A DNA stretch of 64,000 bases from Aurelia coerulea. Lineage: Eukaryota > Cnidaria > Scyphozoa > Semaeostomeae > Ulmaridae. This document shows, one piece after another, positions 43,301 through 54,195 of the stretch; positions within the stretch are counted from its first letter, which is position 1; each line of letters starts with the position of its first letter. The notes under the pieces were generated by a model. That model saw only the letters and a list, made by a program, of their open reading frames with translations. It was not told the origin of the DNA and did no database searches. The stretch spans positions 12,223,896-12,287,895 of the forward strand of contig CM076957.1 in NCBI GenBank assembly GCA_039566865.1, written 5' to 3'. The position numbers were made by a program, and so were the translations under genes.

Positions 43301-43380
43301 ATATTGGAGCTACTGAGAGTCACTCTAGTTGGCTCATTGATGAGCTGTTTAAAACTAAACAGCTCATATAAATTACACAT
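43301..43380 (-). pseudogene. LINE family L, endonuclease part upstream of the insertion
   Basis: The minus frame MCNLYELFSFKQLINEPTR, SSNIIDHIATTATSN is the usual pre-SDH segment of LINE APE endonucleases ('qlI.ePTR....  s.tliDhI.t'). The rest of the endonuclease is missing; the copy is truncated at the TAA tract. Confidence 0.85.
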
Positions 43381-43381
43381 A

Positions 43382-43386
43382 TAATG

Positions 43387-43454
<68 letters not shown>
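43382..43454. repeat. (TAA)n microsatellite
   Basis: Pure TAA tract between LINE L and the RLE LINE 5' segment. Confidence 0.97.
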
Positions 43455-43889
43455 CTATTTGTCCATTTCATTCTGGCAGTCGCTTGGTTACGATCGGGTC
43501 TGCGCTGCTCTTCCACAGAACACCTGCCGGACGAGGCACCTTCACTTGAAGTTCCAGTGCCATTCACGTCGTTATTTACATTTCTGTTTTGGTTCATTTT
43601 CACTCATGATGAGGTTTGTGGTGATAGGTGTCACAACCACCGGTATTTTTATCGAGACACCATCTCTAGGGAGGCTGTCAACCAAGACTAAAGAGTCCCA
43701 CCCCACCCATGAGACAGACTAGCCCCCGCCGGACGCCAACCCGGTATTCCATGGTCTCGGGGAGAGCTAACAGGTACTACACCTTGCTCAAGGGTGACCT
43801 GGAGGTAGCTGTGGCAAAGGGTAACCTCATTCTCCCACGTCGAAACTCCACAACCGGATGTAGTTTTATGTCATACCCAGGACCTTAGT
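43455..43889 (-). pseudogene. RLE LINE: inverted 5' UTR and ORF start
   Basis: A minus ORF starts at 43603 (MKMNQNRNVNNDVNG..., then NQATARMKWTNR) and is cut by the TAA tract after 45 codons. Its 5' UTR fills 43604-43889. A start of this kind, a low-complexity lead followed by 'R.KWT', is what I expect for the RLE LINE group whose 3' part follows in the opposite orientation. The two parts meet at about 43889. No 5' self-cleaving fold could be confirmed by eye. Confidence 0.5.
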
Positions 43890-45430
43890 CAACCTTATAT
43901 TGCAACAACAAATAGATTCACTAGTACAAACTGTACATCTCTTCAGCGAAGACATCGGGATGCAATTCGGTTTAAAAAAGTGTGGAGTGCTGGTAATGAA
44001 GAGAGGAAAAGTTGTGAACCAAAATGGTATTGCGCTTCTGAATGGGCAAATTATGAAAGAAATCGATGAAAATGGATACAAGTATCTGGGTATTGTGGAA
44101 ATGGATAAGATCAAAGAAACGGACATGAAAGACAAGTTTGCAAGCGAATATAAAAGGAGGTCGAAATTGGTTTTAAAATCGAAATTGAATGGCAGGAATA
44201 AGATCTTGGCAATTAACACGTGGGCTGTATCAGTATTGAGATATGGAGCAGGTATCCTGAAATGGACAAAGGATGAATTAAAGAAAATGGATAGGAAATC
44301 GAGGAAGATCATGACAATACATGGTGCATTTCACCCTAAGAGTGATACAGACAGGTTATATTTGACTAGAGAGAAAGGGGGACGTGGACTGATTAGCTGC
44401 GAGGATTGCGTTAGAAGTGAGGAGAATAATTTGGGGTGGTATGTCAGGAATTCTGTTGAGTCATTGATTCGAGGTGTTAGGCTTGCTAAAGTGATAGACA
44501 CTGAATATGTTGTCAGTAAGGATGAGTTCAAAAGGATATGGATGAATGAGAAAGAACAAGAATGGAAGGAAAAAAGAATGTATGGTCAGTTTGTTAGAGA
44601 GATGCCGGAATCAATCGATGCAAAGGAGTCATGGAAGTGGCTGAGAAAAGCTGATCTAAAGATACAAACGGAGTCACTTTTGTGTGCAGCACAAGAACAG
44701 GCCCTCCGACCAAATTATGTTAAACACCATATTGACAAATCAGCTGAGTCACCACTTTGTAGGATGTGCGAAGAGAAAGGCGAAACTGTACATCACATTG
44801 TCAGTGAGTGCAAGAAGTTGGCACAGAAAGAATATAAACGAAGACACGACAATGTTGCGAGAATGGTGCATTGGCATTTATGCAAGAAATATGATCTAGA
44901 AAGGGCAGACAAATGGTATGAGCATTCCCCTGGCGGTGTGGTTGAGACTGGCGGGGTAGGGCTGCTGTGGGATGTGAACGTTCAGTGTGGTCGTGTGGTC
45001 GAGGCGGGGGGACCGGACATAGTTGTTGTGGATAAGGGTGGGGGGGGGGGTGCACTATAATTGACATTGCTGTGCCAGGTGATAGTAGGACTAGTGACAA
45101 GGAAAAAGAGAAAGTGGATAAATATCAAGATTTGAAAAGGGAAATCAAGAGGATTTGGAACATGAGAAGTGTGATAGTAGTACCTGTGATTGTCGGTGCA
45201 CTTGGAAGTGTAACCAAGAAACTGGATGAATGGCTGGAAAAACTGGACATCACAATAAATACAGCAATCCTACAGAAGACGACGCTATTAGGAACAGCCA
45301 GGATATTGAGAAAAGTACTTGAGTACTAAAAGAGAATGACCCCAAGGGACCCTTGGTCATGGGTTGTGACCCGCTCCCTTGGGATGTAAATTCGGCGATG
45401 AGAACTGCCAGTGCTTAAAGCAGAAAATAT
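43890..45430 (+). pseudogene. RLE-type LINE (R4/Dong/NeSL-like), 3' half of ORF
   Basis: A 386-codon frame (43900-45060) starts just after the YADD block (DSLVQTVHLFSEDIGMQFGL, KKCGVLVMKRGK) and runs through the thumb (GYKYLGIVEMDKIKE, SKLNGRNKILAINTWAVSVL, RYGAGILKW, KMDRKSRKIMTIHGAFHPKS). Next come a CCHC finger, CRMCEEKGETVHHIVSEC (about residues 287-304), and the RLE nuclease block PDIVVVDK. A G-run (45036-45051) breaks the frame. Coding continues as IDIAVPGDS and VVPVIVGALGSVTKKLDEWL to 45328. R2/R4/NeSL-type LINEs use this PD-(D/E)XK domain for target nicking. The 3' end runs into a TAA tract, as for Dong/R4 elements that insert in TAA repeats. Confidence 0.88.
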
Positions 45431-45451
45431 ATAATAATAATAATAATAATA

Positions 45452-45528
<77 letters not shown>
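45431..45528. repeat. (TAA)n microsatellite
   Basis: TAA tract between the RLE LINE 3' end and PLE copy F. Confidence 0.97.
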
Positions 45529-45529
<1 letters not shown>

Positions 45530-46580
45530 TGAACTAAACCACCATCAAAAATTAACAGAAATAAAATGAATAAAAACACAACTGTTAAAATCTTGGAACG
45601 TTTCGATTAAAAATCTTCGTCAGCACTACTTTCTAAAGGACAACCGAGAATTTATACTACGTGATAAACAAGGCAAGGTAAAACTAAAGATAAAGTAAAA
45701 TTATATTTTTACTACAAAGAACCCTATTCCCAGGAAACATGACTACCCCCGAAATTGAAACCAAGTGGGAATGAAAATCACGTTTTGTTCCAAACTGTTT
45801 TTTAGCGTAAACAAGAAAATGAAATGGTTGGCACATTAGCAAATGTTCACCCTGGAGGATCAAAATAGTCACAGACCAAACCTTCAAGGGATCCAGCCGG
45901 CAACCCCACGACCCTCCCATCTAACCTTTCAATGATTCGCAAATTGCTGAATCCTGAATGGCTTGATAGGGGATTCCACCCTAACGCCACATGCAAAAAA
46001 ACATGAAGCCAAATAGGAAGACCATAGAGCACCGCCAGCAAAACCCCCCAGAGACATCAGATACAATGGCAGGAATTAGGCCACGCCACACGCAAACATA
46101 TCGAGTTCTATATCTGCAGCCCGTTCATTCAAACCCTTGGGTAAAAAAGTTCCCAGCCTGTATTGCCAAAAAAGTTCCTTACGTCGCAATGAAAAGACAT
46201 CATCAGCCCCATCGATCATTTTAACCCTAACCGTGAATTTACCATTGTGGCTCCCCTCAAAGAAATGACTGAAAAAGTTTGCTTGTGGGATTAATTTACC
46301 CCTGCCGAGTGATCCCTCGTTATGTTTGCGTGCGTAAGATCTGAAATATGATTTGTAAACATTGAATCTTTGCCTAAATTTTGTTTTGGTGCTACCTACA
46401 TACTTTTTGTTACAAACCTCACATTGTAGCAAATACACTACATTCTCTGAGTTGCAGTTATACCTCCCCGAACAATTTTTGAAAGATCGATTTTTCGTCC
46501 GAGTTTTCAAAATCACCCCCCTCAGTTATGACGTTGCAGATCTGGCAACGCTTCCTGCCATTGCACCTGTAGGCAGTTCT
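45529..46580 (-). pseudogene. Penelope-like element copy F (GIY-YIG part and terminal region)
   Basis: The minus ORF to 46076 holds the endonuclease core [40 protein letters not shown], the GADDVFSLRRKELFWQYRLG tail and the stop after MFACGVA. It is 5'-truncated just upstream (Cys linker CNGRKRCQICN present, in shifted frame) exactly at a TAA tract. The 3' terminal region (45529-46075) is nearly identical to copy G. All GIY-YIG positions visible in the family are intact here. Confidence 0.88.
45587..45640 (-). ncRNA. Hammerhead-like motif, PLE copy F
   Basis: Minus strand: CTGACGA, A, GAT-TTTTA-ATC, GAAACGTT. The core is intact. Helix I is weak near the core and pairs better further out (GAAA with TTTT). 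Confidence 0.55.
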
Positions 46581-46736
<156 letters not shown>

Positions 46737-48441
46737 ATTGAACTAAACCGCCATCAAAAATTAACAGAAATAAAATGAATAAAAACACAACTGTTAGAAT
46801 CTTGGAACGTTTCGATTAAAAATCTTCGTCAGCACTACTTTCTAAAGGACAACCGAGAATTTATACTACGTGATAAACAAGGCAAGGTAAAACTAAAGAT
46901 AAAGTAAAATTACATTTTTACTACAAAGAACCCTATTCCCAGGAAACATGACTACCCCCGAAATTGAAACCAAGTGGGAATGAAAATCACGTTTTGTTCC
47001 AAACTGTTTTTAGCGTAAACAAGAAAATAAAATGGTTGGCACATTAGCAAATGTTCACCCTGGAGGATCAAAATAGTCACAGACCAAACCTCCAAGGGAT
47101 CCAGCCGGCAACCCCACGACCCTCCCATCTAACCTTTCAATGATTCGCAACTTGCTGAATCCTGAATGGCTTGATAGGGGATTCCACCCTAACACCACAT
47201 GCAAAAAAACATGAAGCCAAATAGGAAGACCATAGAGCACCGCCAGCAAAACCCCCCAGAGACATCAGATACAATGGCAGGAATTAGGCCACGCCACACG
47301 CAAACATATCGAGTTCTAAATCTGCAGCCCGTTCATTCAAACCCTTGGGTAAAAAAGTTCCCAGCCTGTATTGCCAGAAAAGTTCCTCACGTCGCAATGA
47401 AAAGACATAATCAGCCCCATCGATCATTTTAATCCTAACCGTGAATTTACCATTGTGGCTCCCCTCAAAGAAATGACTGAAAAAGTTTGCTTGTGGGATT
47501 AATTTACCCCTGCCGAGTGATCCCTCGTTATGTTTGCGTGCGTAAGATCTGAAATATGATTTGTAAACATTGAATCTTTGCCTAAATTTTGTTTTAGTGC
47601 TACCTACATACTTTTTGTTACAAACCTCACATTGTAGCAAATACACTACATTCTCTGAGTTGCAGTTATACCTCCCCGAAAAATTTTTGAAAGATCGATG
47701 TTCGTCCGAGTTTTCAAAATTATCCCCCTCAGTTATGACATTGCAGAGCTGGCAACTCTTCCTGCCATTGCACCTGTAGGTACCCTTAACCAATGGAGTC
47801 TCACCAACAACCGGCAATTTTGCTCTAACAAGTTCATCTTTAAGACTTTTGGCCTTCCGAAACGACAAAAATACCTTGTTTTGGAACAACGCTTTGTGTT
47901 CATTATCTACCAAAAGGAGTTTTGAATTTTCTTTTAAAATGTCATAAACTTTGTTGAGAGCTGGATGGTACGTAAGAACCAGAGGTATTCTCTTTTCGTC
48001 CTTATTTTTAGGTTGCCTATCCAAAAGAGTTAAGCGATCGCGGCCGCGAACTTTCCTGATTTGCTCCAGAACCTCATTTTCACCATAGCCCCTATTAAAC
48101 AGCCACCCCTTAAGTTCCCCTACCCTCTCATTACATAAGCGATCCTCAGAACAAATCCGCCTAATTCGCAGGGCCTGGCTATACGGTATACCCTTTTTAG
48201 TATGACCAGGATGACATGAGGTACGATGAAGGAGTTAGTGAGTATCCGTTGGCTTAGTAAACAAATCTGTGATTAATCGATCACCCTCCCTTATCACCTG
48301 AACATCGAGAAAATTTATCTTCTACTTTGACCAATCCGCTGTGAATTTTATCGAAGGGTGGGCTTGGTTAAGGAAGTCTATAAATCGATGCAATTTCTCT
48401 TCACCATGCTGCCAGATTAAGAAAATATCATCGATATACCG
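46737..48441 (-). pseudogene. Penelope-like element copy G (post-RT, GIY-YIG, terminal region)
   Basis: Same subfamily as F but longer. A 246-codon minus frame (48024-47284) includes RIPLVLTYHPALNKVYDILK, FLSFRKAKSLKDELVRAKLP, the Cys linker CNGRKSCQLCNVI, the intact endonuclease core VVYLLQCEVCNKKYVGSTKT, and the C-terminus. Upstream similarity reaches back through RICSED and VQVIREGDRLITDLFTKPTD with stops (48230-48330). It is cut within the RYIDD motif at about 48441, where AATAAT repeats begin. Confidence 0.9.
46792..46846 (-). ncRNA. Hammerhead-like motif, PLE copy G
   Basis: Same as copy F: CTGACGA, A, GAT...ATC, GAAACGTT on the minus strand. One base differs in the outer flank. Confidence 0.55.
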
Positions 48442-48483
48442 ATAATAATAATAATATAATAATAGTAATTATAATAATATATT
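48442..48483. repeat. AATAAT-rich tract
   Basis: Short imperfect TAA tract separating PLE copies G and H. Confidence 0.9.
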
Positions 48484-49112
48484 AACTAAACCACCATCGT
48501 ATTATAACAGAAAATAAAAGTATAAAAACAACACTGTTAAAAGTTTCGTACGTTTCGATTTAAAAATCTTCTTCAGCTAAACTTTACAGAGCAACCGAGC
48601 ATTTTATATCCTTCGGTAAACAACCTACATTAAATTGAAAGCGCGTGACTACCATTGAAATAAGACCCAAATGGGGATAAAAATGATGCTAGAGTTTAAA
48701 CTTTTTTTGGAGTAAACAAGCTTGACGCATTCTTCTAGTTTAAAGCGTTAGCTAAAATTCACCCCAGTGGATCAGACCAAACACTGACCCAACCCCCAAG
48801 AGACCCAGAATCACCCACCCCTCGAAAAGACCTCCAATACAGTCTCCTAGGAGGCTGGAAGCACTGAGAAGGCAAACAACAAGATTCAGTCGGAAAACCC
48901 CGCGGTCCTCCCCCATGACCCTTCCACGACTCGCTAACTGCTGAGTCAAGAATGGCATGATAGGGGATTCCACCCTACCGCCACGTGTAAAAGCACACGA
49001 AGTAATAGGAGAAGGCCGCCAAGCCACACTCACCAAATCTTCTGGATATAAATGCAACTGCAGATTTCAGGCCACCCCGCACGCAAACATGTCCAGCTCC
49101 ACATCTGCAGCC
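48484..49112 (-). pseudogene. Penelope-like element copy H, terminal region and last codons
   Basis: Matches copy I (25757-26365). The ORF end (AADVELDMFACGVA) is visible at 49065-49112. The preceding codons are displaced to 49672-49758 by the LINE tail insertion at 49113-49671. Confidence 0.85.
48537..48592 (-). ncRNA. Hammerhead-like motif, PLE copy H
   Basis: As at 40021-40072 but with one base change in helix I that turns the G-U pair into G-C. Core CTGAAGA and GAAACGTA are intact. Confidence 0.7.
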
Positions 49113-49468
49113 CCTAAATGGTCTGGTTCCGGAGTACCTTTCAGATTTGTTCGAAAAAAATTCTTCTCGAAATGTCAGAAAACTGAGAAACACCGAAACT
49201 GATCTCTCATTACCATTACGAAAAACTAACAATGGGCAGAGGGCTATATCTTTTCGTGGACCTAAGCTTTGGAATCAACTCGAACCTGATGCTAAACGGG
49301 CACCCTCCCTTGCCACCTTTAAGAGAAGAATAAAAAACTAGCCATGACGAGAATTCTTATTTTGTTAATTATTATGTAGTGATCTTTTAATTAGTAAATG
49401 TTTTGCCACGGCCCCCTGAAAAGCAGTTCTTATGGACTGACGGGTCTACCGTGCCTAAATAAATAAAA
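49113..49468 (+). pseudogene. LINE 3' end, family M, copy 2
   Basis: The plus frame reads LVPEYLSDLFEKNSSRNVRK, NTETDLSLPLRKTNNGQRAI, SFRGPKLWNQLEPDAKRAPS and FKRRIKN, then stop. The 3' UTR contains GTTTTGCCACGGCCCCCTG. It is inserted inside PLE copy H: GCCC occurs at both edges. Confidence 0.85.
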
Positions 49469-49668
49469 ATGAATGAAATGAATGAAATGAATGAAATGAA
49501 TGAAATGAATGAAATGAATGGAATGAATGGAATGAATGGAATGAATGGAATGAATGGAATGAATGGAATGAATGGAATGAATGGAATGAATGGAATGAAT
49601 GAAATGAATGAAATGAATGAAATGAATGAAATGAATGAAATGAATGAAATGAATGAAATGAATGAAAT
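49469..49668. repeat. 9-bp tandem repeat (AATGAATGA / AATGAATGG)
   Basis: About 22 units. A central block carries the AATGAATGG variant and both outer blocks carry AATGAATGA. It is the 3' tail of LINE family M, expanded. The MNE/MNG reading frame is an artefact. Confidence 0.95.
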
Positions 49669-49671
49669 AAA

Positions 49672-49758
49672 AAGCCCTTTCATTCAGGCCCCTTCGCAAG
49701 AAAGTCCCCAACCGATATTGCCAAAATAATTCCTTTCGGCGCAACGAAAAAACGAGAA
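49672..49758 (-). pseudogene. Penelope-like copy H, displaced codons
   Basis: The minus strand reads RRKELFWQYRLGTFLRRGLN, the segment that precedes AADVELD in intact copies. It ends at an inverted junction with copy B. Confidence 0.8.
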
Positions 49759-51087
49759 AAAGAGACTATTTCTGAGTTTTTAGACTATCATTTACAACCT
49801 TTGGCTAAAACAGTAATGTCGTACATAAAAGATACCAACCATTTTCTGAAAAAACTGTCTGAACTGGGTGAAGTTCCTGAGGACGCCATTTTATGTACGG
49901 TGGATGTAGTTGGGTTTCACCCAAACATTCCACATGATGAGGCACTGAGAGGGGCACTTGACCATCGAGAAAATAAAACCGTCTCAACGGAATCTCTTAC
50001 GGAGTTGGCACAAGTAGTTTTGAAAAATAACTGCTTTGAGTTAAATGGTGAGTTTTACCAGCAGCTACAAGGAACAGCTACAGGCACTACATTTGCCCCT
50101 TCGTATGCAATTATTTTCATGGCGGCGCTTGAAGAAAAGTTATTGTCTAACGCGCAATACAAACCTTGGCTATGGTGGCGGTATATCGACGACATATTTT
50201 TGATTTGGCGGCACAGAGAGGATAATCTTAAGCAGTTTATCGATTTTTTAAACCTAGCGCACCATTCAATAAAATCTACAGCAGAATGGTCTAAGGAGAC
50301 GGTGAGCTTTCTCGATGTTCAGGTGGTCAAAGAGGGCAATAAAATTATTACAGATTTGTTCACGAAACCGACAAACACTCGTCAACTTTTGCACCATACT
50401 TTCTGTCGCCCTGGTCACACTAAAAAGGGGATTCCCTACAGCCAAGCTTTGAGAATTAGGAGAATCTGTTCGGAGGATCAATTTTTTGATAGGAGGGTGG
50501 GAGAACTTAAGGGGTGGCTGTTGAACAGAGGGTATATGGAAAAAGAGGTCGATTAGCAAATTGATAGAGTTCGCTCTTTGGATCGCGTAAACCTTTTGAA
50601 TAGACAAACTAAATACCAGGGTGACGGTAAGATACCGTTGGTGCTTACATATCATCCAGCCGTCAATAGGGTTTATGATATTCTTAGGGAGAGTTCTAAT
50701 GTACTTTTGGTTGATCAGGAACACAAGGAATTGTTCCAAAACAAAGTCTTTTTGTCTTTCCGGAGGGCCAAAAATCTTAAGGACCAACTGGTGAGGGCGA
50801 AATTGCCCGATTCAGATCATGGGAGTATGTCGGTTAAGGGCTGTTATAAATGCAATGGCAGGAAAAGTTGTCAAACTTGTGGTTTAATCGAAAAGGGGGA
50901 TAGTTTAAAAAATTCTGATGAAAACAGATCTTTTACCATGTTGTCGGGGAGGTACAACTGCAATTCAGAAAATGTCGTTTATTTGTTGCAGTGTGAATGC
51001 TGCCACAAAAAATATGTGGGCAGCACTAAAACCAAATTCAGGCAAATATTTAATGTTTACAAATCGTACTTCAGGTCATACGCTCGC
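49759..51087 (+). pseudogene. Penelope-like element copy B (RT C-half and GIY-YIG start)
   Basis: A plus frame of 251 codons (49801-50556), then after one in-frame TAG near 50554 another 174-codon frame. RT motif A is CTVDVVGFHPNIPHDEA with the catalytic Asp retained. QGTATGTTFAPSYA and the catalytic WWRYIDDIFLIW follow. The post-RT linker, Cys linker CNGRKSCQTCGLI and VVYLLQCECCHKKYVGSTKT are present. It is 5'-truncated within the RT fingers and 3'-cut at RSYAR, where the palindrome starts. Closest to copy A. Confidence 0.92.
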
Positions 51088-51293
51088 ATTCTAAGGGCTT
51101 GACTATACGGTATAGCCCTTTTAGTATGATTCGGATGACATGAAGTACGATGGAGGAGTTGGTTTGTGTCGGTCGGTTTCGAATGATCACGGATTTATAT
51201 TCGAAACCGACCGACACACACCAACTCCTCCATCGTACTTCATGTCATCCGAATCATACTAAAAGGGCTATACCGATAGTCAAGCCCTTAGAA
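51088..51293. repeat. 206-bp palindrome at a PLE head-to-head junction
   Basis: The left arm 51088-51184 is the inverse of the right arm 51197-51293 with one single-base indel and one substitution; the spacer is 12 bases. Both arms are PLE coding DNA (SKPTDTHQLLHRTS and onward). The right arm carries a 1-nt deletion that breaks the frame near 51275, while the left arm keeps the frame. Confidence 0.92.
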
Positions 51294-52110
51294 TGCGCCG
51301 TATTTGTTCAGAAGATAGGTTTTTTGAAAGCAGGGTTGCAGACCTAAAAACTTGGCTCTTGGATAGGGGTTATACAGAGGGGGACATAGATGGGCAGGTG
51401 GACAGGGTTATAGGGTTGGATCGTGCTTCCTTACTTTCCAGGCAACAACAACCAAAGGAGGACACACGGATCCCATTGGTCTTATCATATCATCCAGCTT
51501 TGCATAAGGTGTACGAAGTTTTACGCCAATCTCAGACTATCCTTTTTACGGATGCGGAACACAGGAATCTTTTCAAGGACAAAAATTTTTGTATCTTTTA
51601 GGAAAGCAAAAAGTCTCAAGGATAATTTGGTTAGGGCAAAACTGCAACCATTAGAGGAGGAGTTGGTGGAAAGGGGGACATTTAAATGGAACAGTAGAAG
51701 AAATTGTCAAATATGTCCTTTGATACGAGAGGGGGATACTTTTGCCAATGCAAATGATTCAAGGACATTCAAAATATTTTCGGGGGCCTATCATTGCAAT
51801 ACAGAAAGTGTGATTTACATGTTGCAATGTGACTGCTGCAATAAAAAATATATTGGCAGCACCAAAACAAGTTTCGACAAATGTTCAATGTCTACAAATC
51901 GTATTTTAGGACATATGCACGCAAACATAACGAGGGAAGTCTGGCGACGGGAAAGCCCGTTCCACAGGCTGGTTTCTTCAGCCATTGTTAGTATTAGGAT
52001 AATCGATGGGGCAGATAATGTCTTTTCCCTTCGTAGGAAAGAGTTGTTTTGGCAATACAAACTTGGTACGTTTTCACCTGCTGGCCTGAATGAAAGAGCA
52101 GCAGATATTT
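51185..52110 (+). pseudogene. Penelope-like element copy C (second subfamily)
   Basis: Plus frames with several frameshifts: [77 protein letters not shown], the Cys linker CQICPLI, and VIYMLQCDCCNKKYIGSTKT. It then has a deletion (SFDKCSMSTNRI frame) and the GADNVFSLRRKELFWQYKLG tail. The subfamily differs from A/B and F/G but has the same domain order. Interrupted at 52110 by a MITE. Confidence 0.88.
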
Positions 52111-52425
52111 TCACTGGATTACAAACTCCGAATAACAAAAGGGCTAAGTCCCAAGTGGCTAATCGTGCTTCACGTAGCCCTCTGCGCGTGAATTTAAGGC
52201 CCCAAGGGGATTCATCGTATTTAAGCATGAGTTGGACCACGCCTAGCGCATTCCAAGCAACAATCTCGGCGACAAAGCGAAAAATCGACCCATTCCTCCT
52301 CCCGCAGTGACGGTTCGCTGGTTATCAGCAACCTTGCTACCGAAAACAGCATCTCTGGTGCGCTCTCCATATCTTAGTCGGTTTTGGTAGCAGGGGTGCG
52401 TAATCCAGTGAAAATACGTTACTAT
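52111..52425. mobile_element. MITE with TTCACTGGATTAC inverted ends
   Basis: Comparison with copies D/E (GCAGATATTGAACTCG uninterrupted) delimits a 315-bp insert. The ends are TTCACTGGATTAC (52111) and GTAATCCAGTGAA (near 52400-52415). TATT lies at both edges as a candidate target duplication. No ORF. The extra AATACGTTAC beyond the right inverted end is unexplained. Confidence 0.75.
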
Positions 52426-52998
52426 TGAACTCGATATGTTTGCTTGCGGGTCGGCATAAATTCTATCGTTACATTTAGAAGCTGGGATCTGCATGGGTGG
52501 GGCACTTCAACCTTTGGCTTTGTGTTTTTACGCACATGGTGGTAGGGTGGAATCCCCTACCTTGCCATCTGGGATTTAGCATTAGCTAAAATAGTTTTTA
52601 GCTGTTCTGCAAATCCTTAGAGGGCTATTGGGCGGGTGTCGTTCCTCAAAGGTCTTGGCTCCAATAACAGAAGAGTTTTCCAGTCCCAGGTGTGCTAATT
52701 AATGGTGCCACGCATATATCTCAAAATGGTTGTTTACTGGGAGTCATCTAAAACTTAAAAACTTTCTTTTAACAGTGGTGGCGGTAAATGCTATTTCATT
52801 GTTTGTAATATAATTTGGCATGATTTTTGCTTAGGTTGTGTAAATATATTGTCATGTAAATAAGATCTTTAAAATGTATAAATACTCGGCTGTCCTCTGG
52901 TTTAGTTTAACTGAAGAAGATTTTTGTCGAAACGTATTCAAATAAACAGTGGTGTTTTTATATTTTATTTTCTGTTTATACATGATGGTGGTTTAGTT
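52426..52998 (+). mobile_element. PLE copy C terminal region
   Basis: Closes the ORF (ELDMFACGSA, stop), then about 540 bp of non-coding DNA matching the inverse of 62303-62840. It ends GATGGTGGTTTAGTTT before a TAA-rich zone. Confidence 0.85.
52899..52951 (+). ncRNA. Hammerhead-like motif, PLE copy C
   Basis: Helix I GGTTTAGTTTAA, CTGAAGA (52911-52917), extra A, GAT-TTTT-GTC helix II, GAAACGTA, TTCAAATAAACA. Nine of eleven helix I positions pair. The sequences differ from subfamily A/H but the fold is the same. Confidence 0.7.
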
Positions 52999-53011
52999 TA
53001 CATAATGATAA

Positions 53012-53101
53012 TAATATTATTATATAATGTTAATTTATTTAATTTATTAATTTATTAATTAATTCTTATTAATTTATTTAATTTACTAATTTAATATTAA
53101 T

Positions 53102-53184
<83 letters not shown>
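53012..53184. repeat. TAA/TTAAT-rich tract
   Basis: Imperfect AT repeats (TTAATTTATT) passing into a pure TAA tract from 53105. Confidence 0.95.
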
Positions 53185-53187
<3 letters not shown>

Positions 53188-53439
53188 TTTGTTTAAAGTT
53201 GGCGTAAAACTCTAATAGCTGTGTAAAAGCTAATTAATGCCAACTATCTATTAAAGCTAAGTAAAGTAAATACAAGCTAAATGAAACCTAGACTTGCTCC
53301 AAGTCCATTCCACGGCCCACCAGCGCCGAGAAACATAACCAACCCGTGCAGGGGCGCATACCACGAAGTGGTATACGCCCCCGCAGAGGCAATCACAGTC
53401 CCCAGCGCCGATAGACCAAGGAACAGACCCGAAGCACGT

Positions 53440-53919
53440 CTAAATGAAACCTAATCCAGAAATAAATGTTTTGCACAATCTACAGTCACACTTTATTGTA
53501 TAGTTCCCTAATTCTTTTTTGAAAGCTTTCAGTGATTGGGACTCTCTAATACTGTGAGGCAATGTCTGCCACAGCTTTTGACCCAAATATCTCACAGTTT
53601 CTATGACATAAGAAGTTGTTCTGGCATTAGGAATGCCACGAGTATTCTTATTTCGCAAGTCATATTGTACATCTCTCGCCTCAAAAATCTCACTCATGAA
53701 ACTAGGATTCAGGCTCTTTTTGGTTTTGTATATTTCTATCATCAAGTACTGTAGATTGCGTTGGTGAATGGGTACTGCATTATCTAACCCTAGCAAAGTT
53801 TCGTAATCGGCGTGACTGTTTTTATACACAATTCTGAGTGTATAAAAACATATGTTTAGTATCACTGTCAATTGGCTGACCAATTGCATGCTTGGAAAGA
53901 TCACAGTTTGTGTCACCAA
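53440..53919 (-). pseudogene. CR1/L2-like LINE C-terminal fragment
   Basis: The minus frame reads RIVYKNSHADYETLLGLDNA, VPIHQRNLQYLMIEIYKTKK, SLNPSFMSEIFEARDVQYDL, RYLGQKLWQTLPHSIRES and the Cys tail CDCRLCKTF. It is the same C-terminal order as at 30730-31100, but a different copy. 5'-truncated near 53850. Confidence 0.85.
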
Positions 53920-53932
53920 GAAGAATTATTTC

Positions 53933-54195
53933 ATGGCGATTGAATGCAATTTAATCGCAATTAATGGAACGTGATGTTAGTTTCTTAGTCAATAGGGCTG
54001 TGTCCCTTGTGACCATGTTTACAACTCTATCTTTGTGACAATATCGTTGAAAGTAACTTCTTGCGTTGGGGCATGTCGGCTGCACGTGGAATGTCTGTTG
54101 TTCAAAGGAATATAAAAAGTAATACTGGCATGTTTATCAGTCGTCTATAATCAAAGCAGCACGCTGGTTTGCACCAGAGGAGCGCAGATTATTTT
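53933..54195. repeat. Direct repeat A, copy 1
   Basis: 263 bases, apparently identical to 57724-57986. Starts ATGGCGATTGAATGC and ends GCGCAGATTATTTT. Contains AATATAAAAAG, a possible TATA element, and GCGATT...AATCGC / CCATTAA...TTAATGG hairpin words at the left end in copy 2. Non-coding. May be an LTR-like or SINE-like unit. Confidence 0.9.

Noticed and set aside
43604..43889. HDV-like self-cleaving ribozyme at the 5' end of the RLE LINE
   Set aside because: Expected by analogy with R2 5' ends, but I could not draw a convincing double-pseudoknot by eye. A covariance search would decide.
49387..49744. Open frames reading MNEMNG..., IHSIHSI... and FIPFIPF...
   Set aside because: Pure consequence of the 9-bp tandem repeat, which leaves all frames open.
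51815..52240. 141-codon minus frame overlapping PLE copy C, and similar frames at 62926 and 63545
   Set aside because: Shadow frames opposite the GIY-YIG coding strand. The same shadow appears at every copy.
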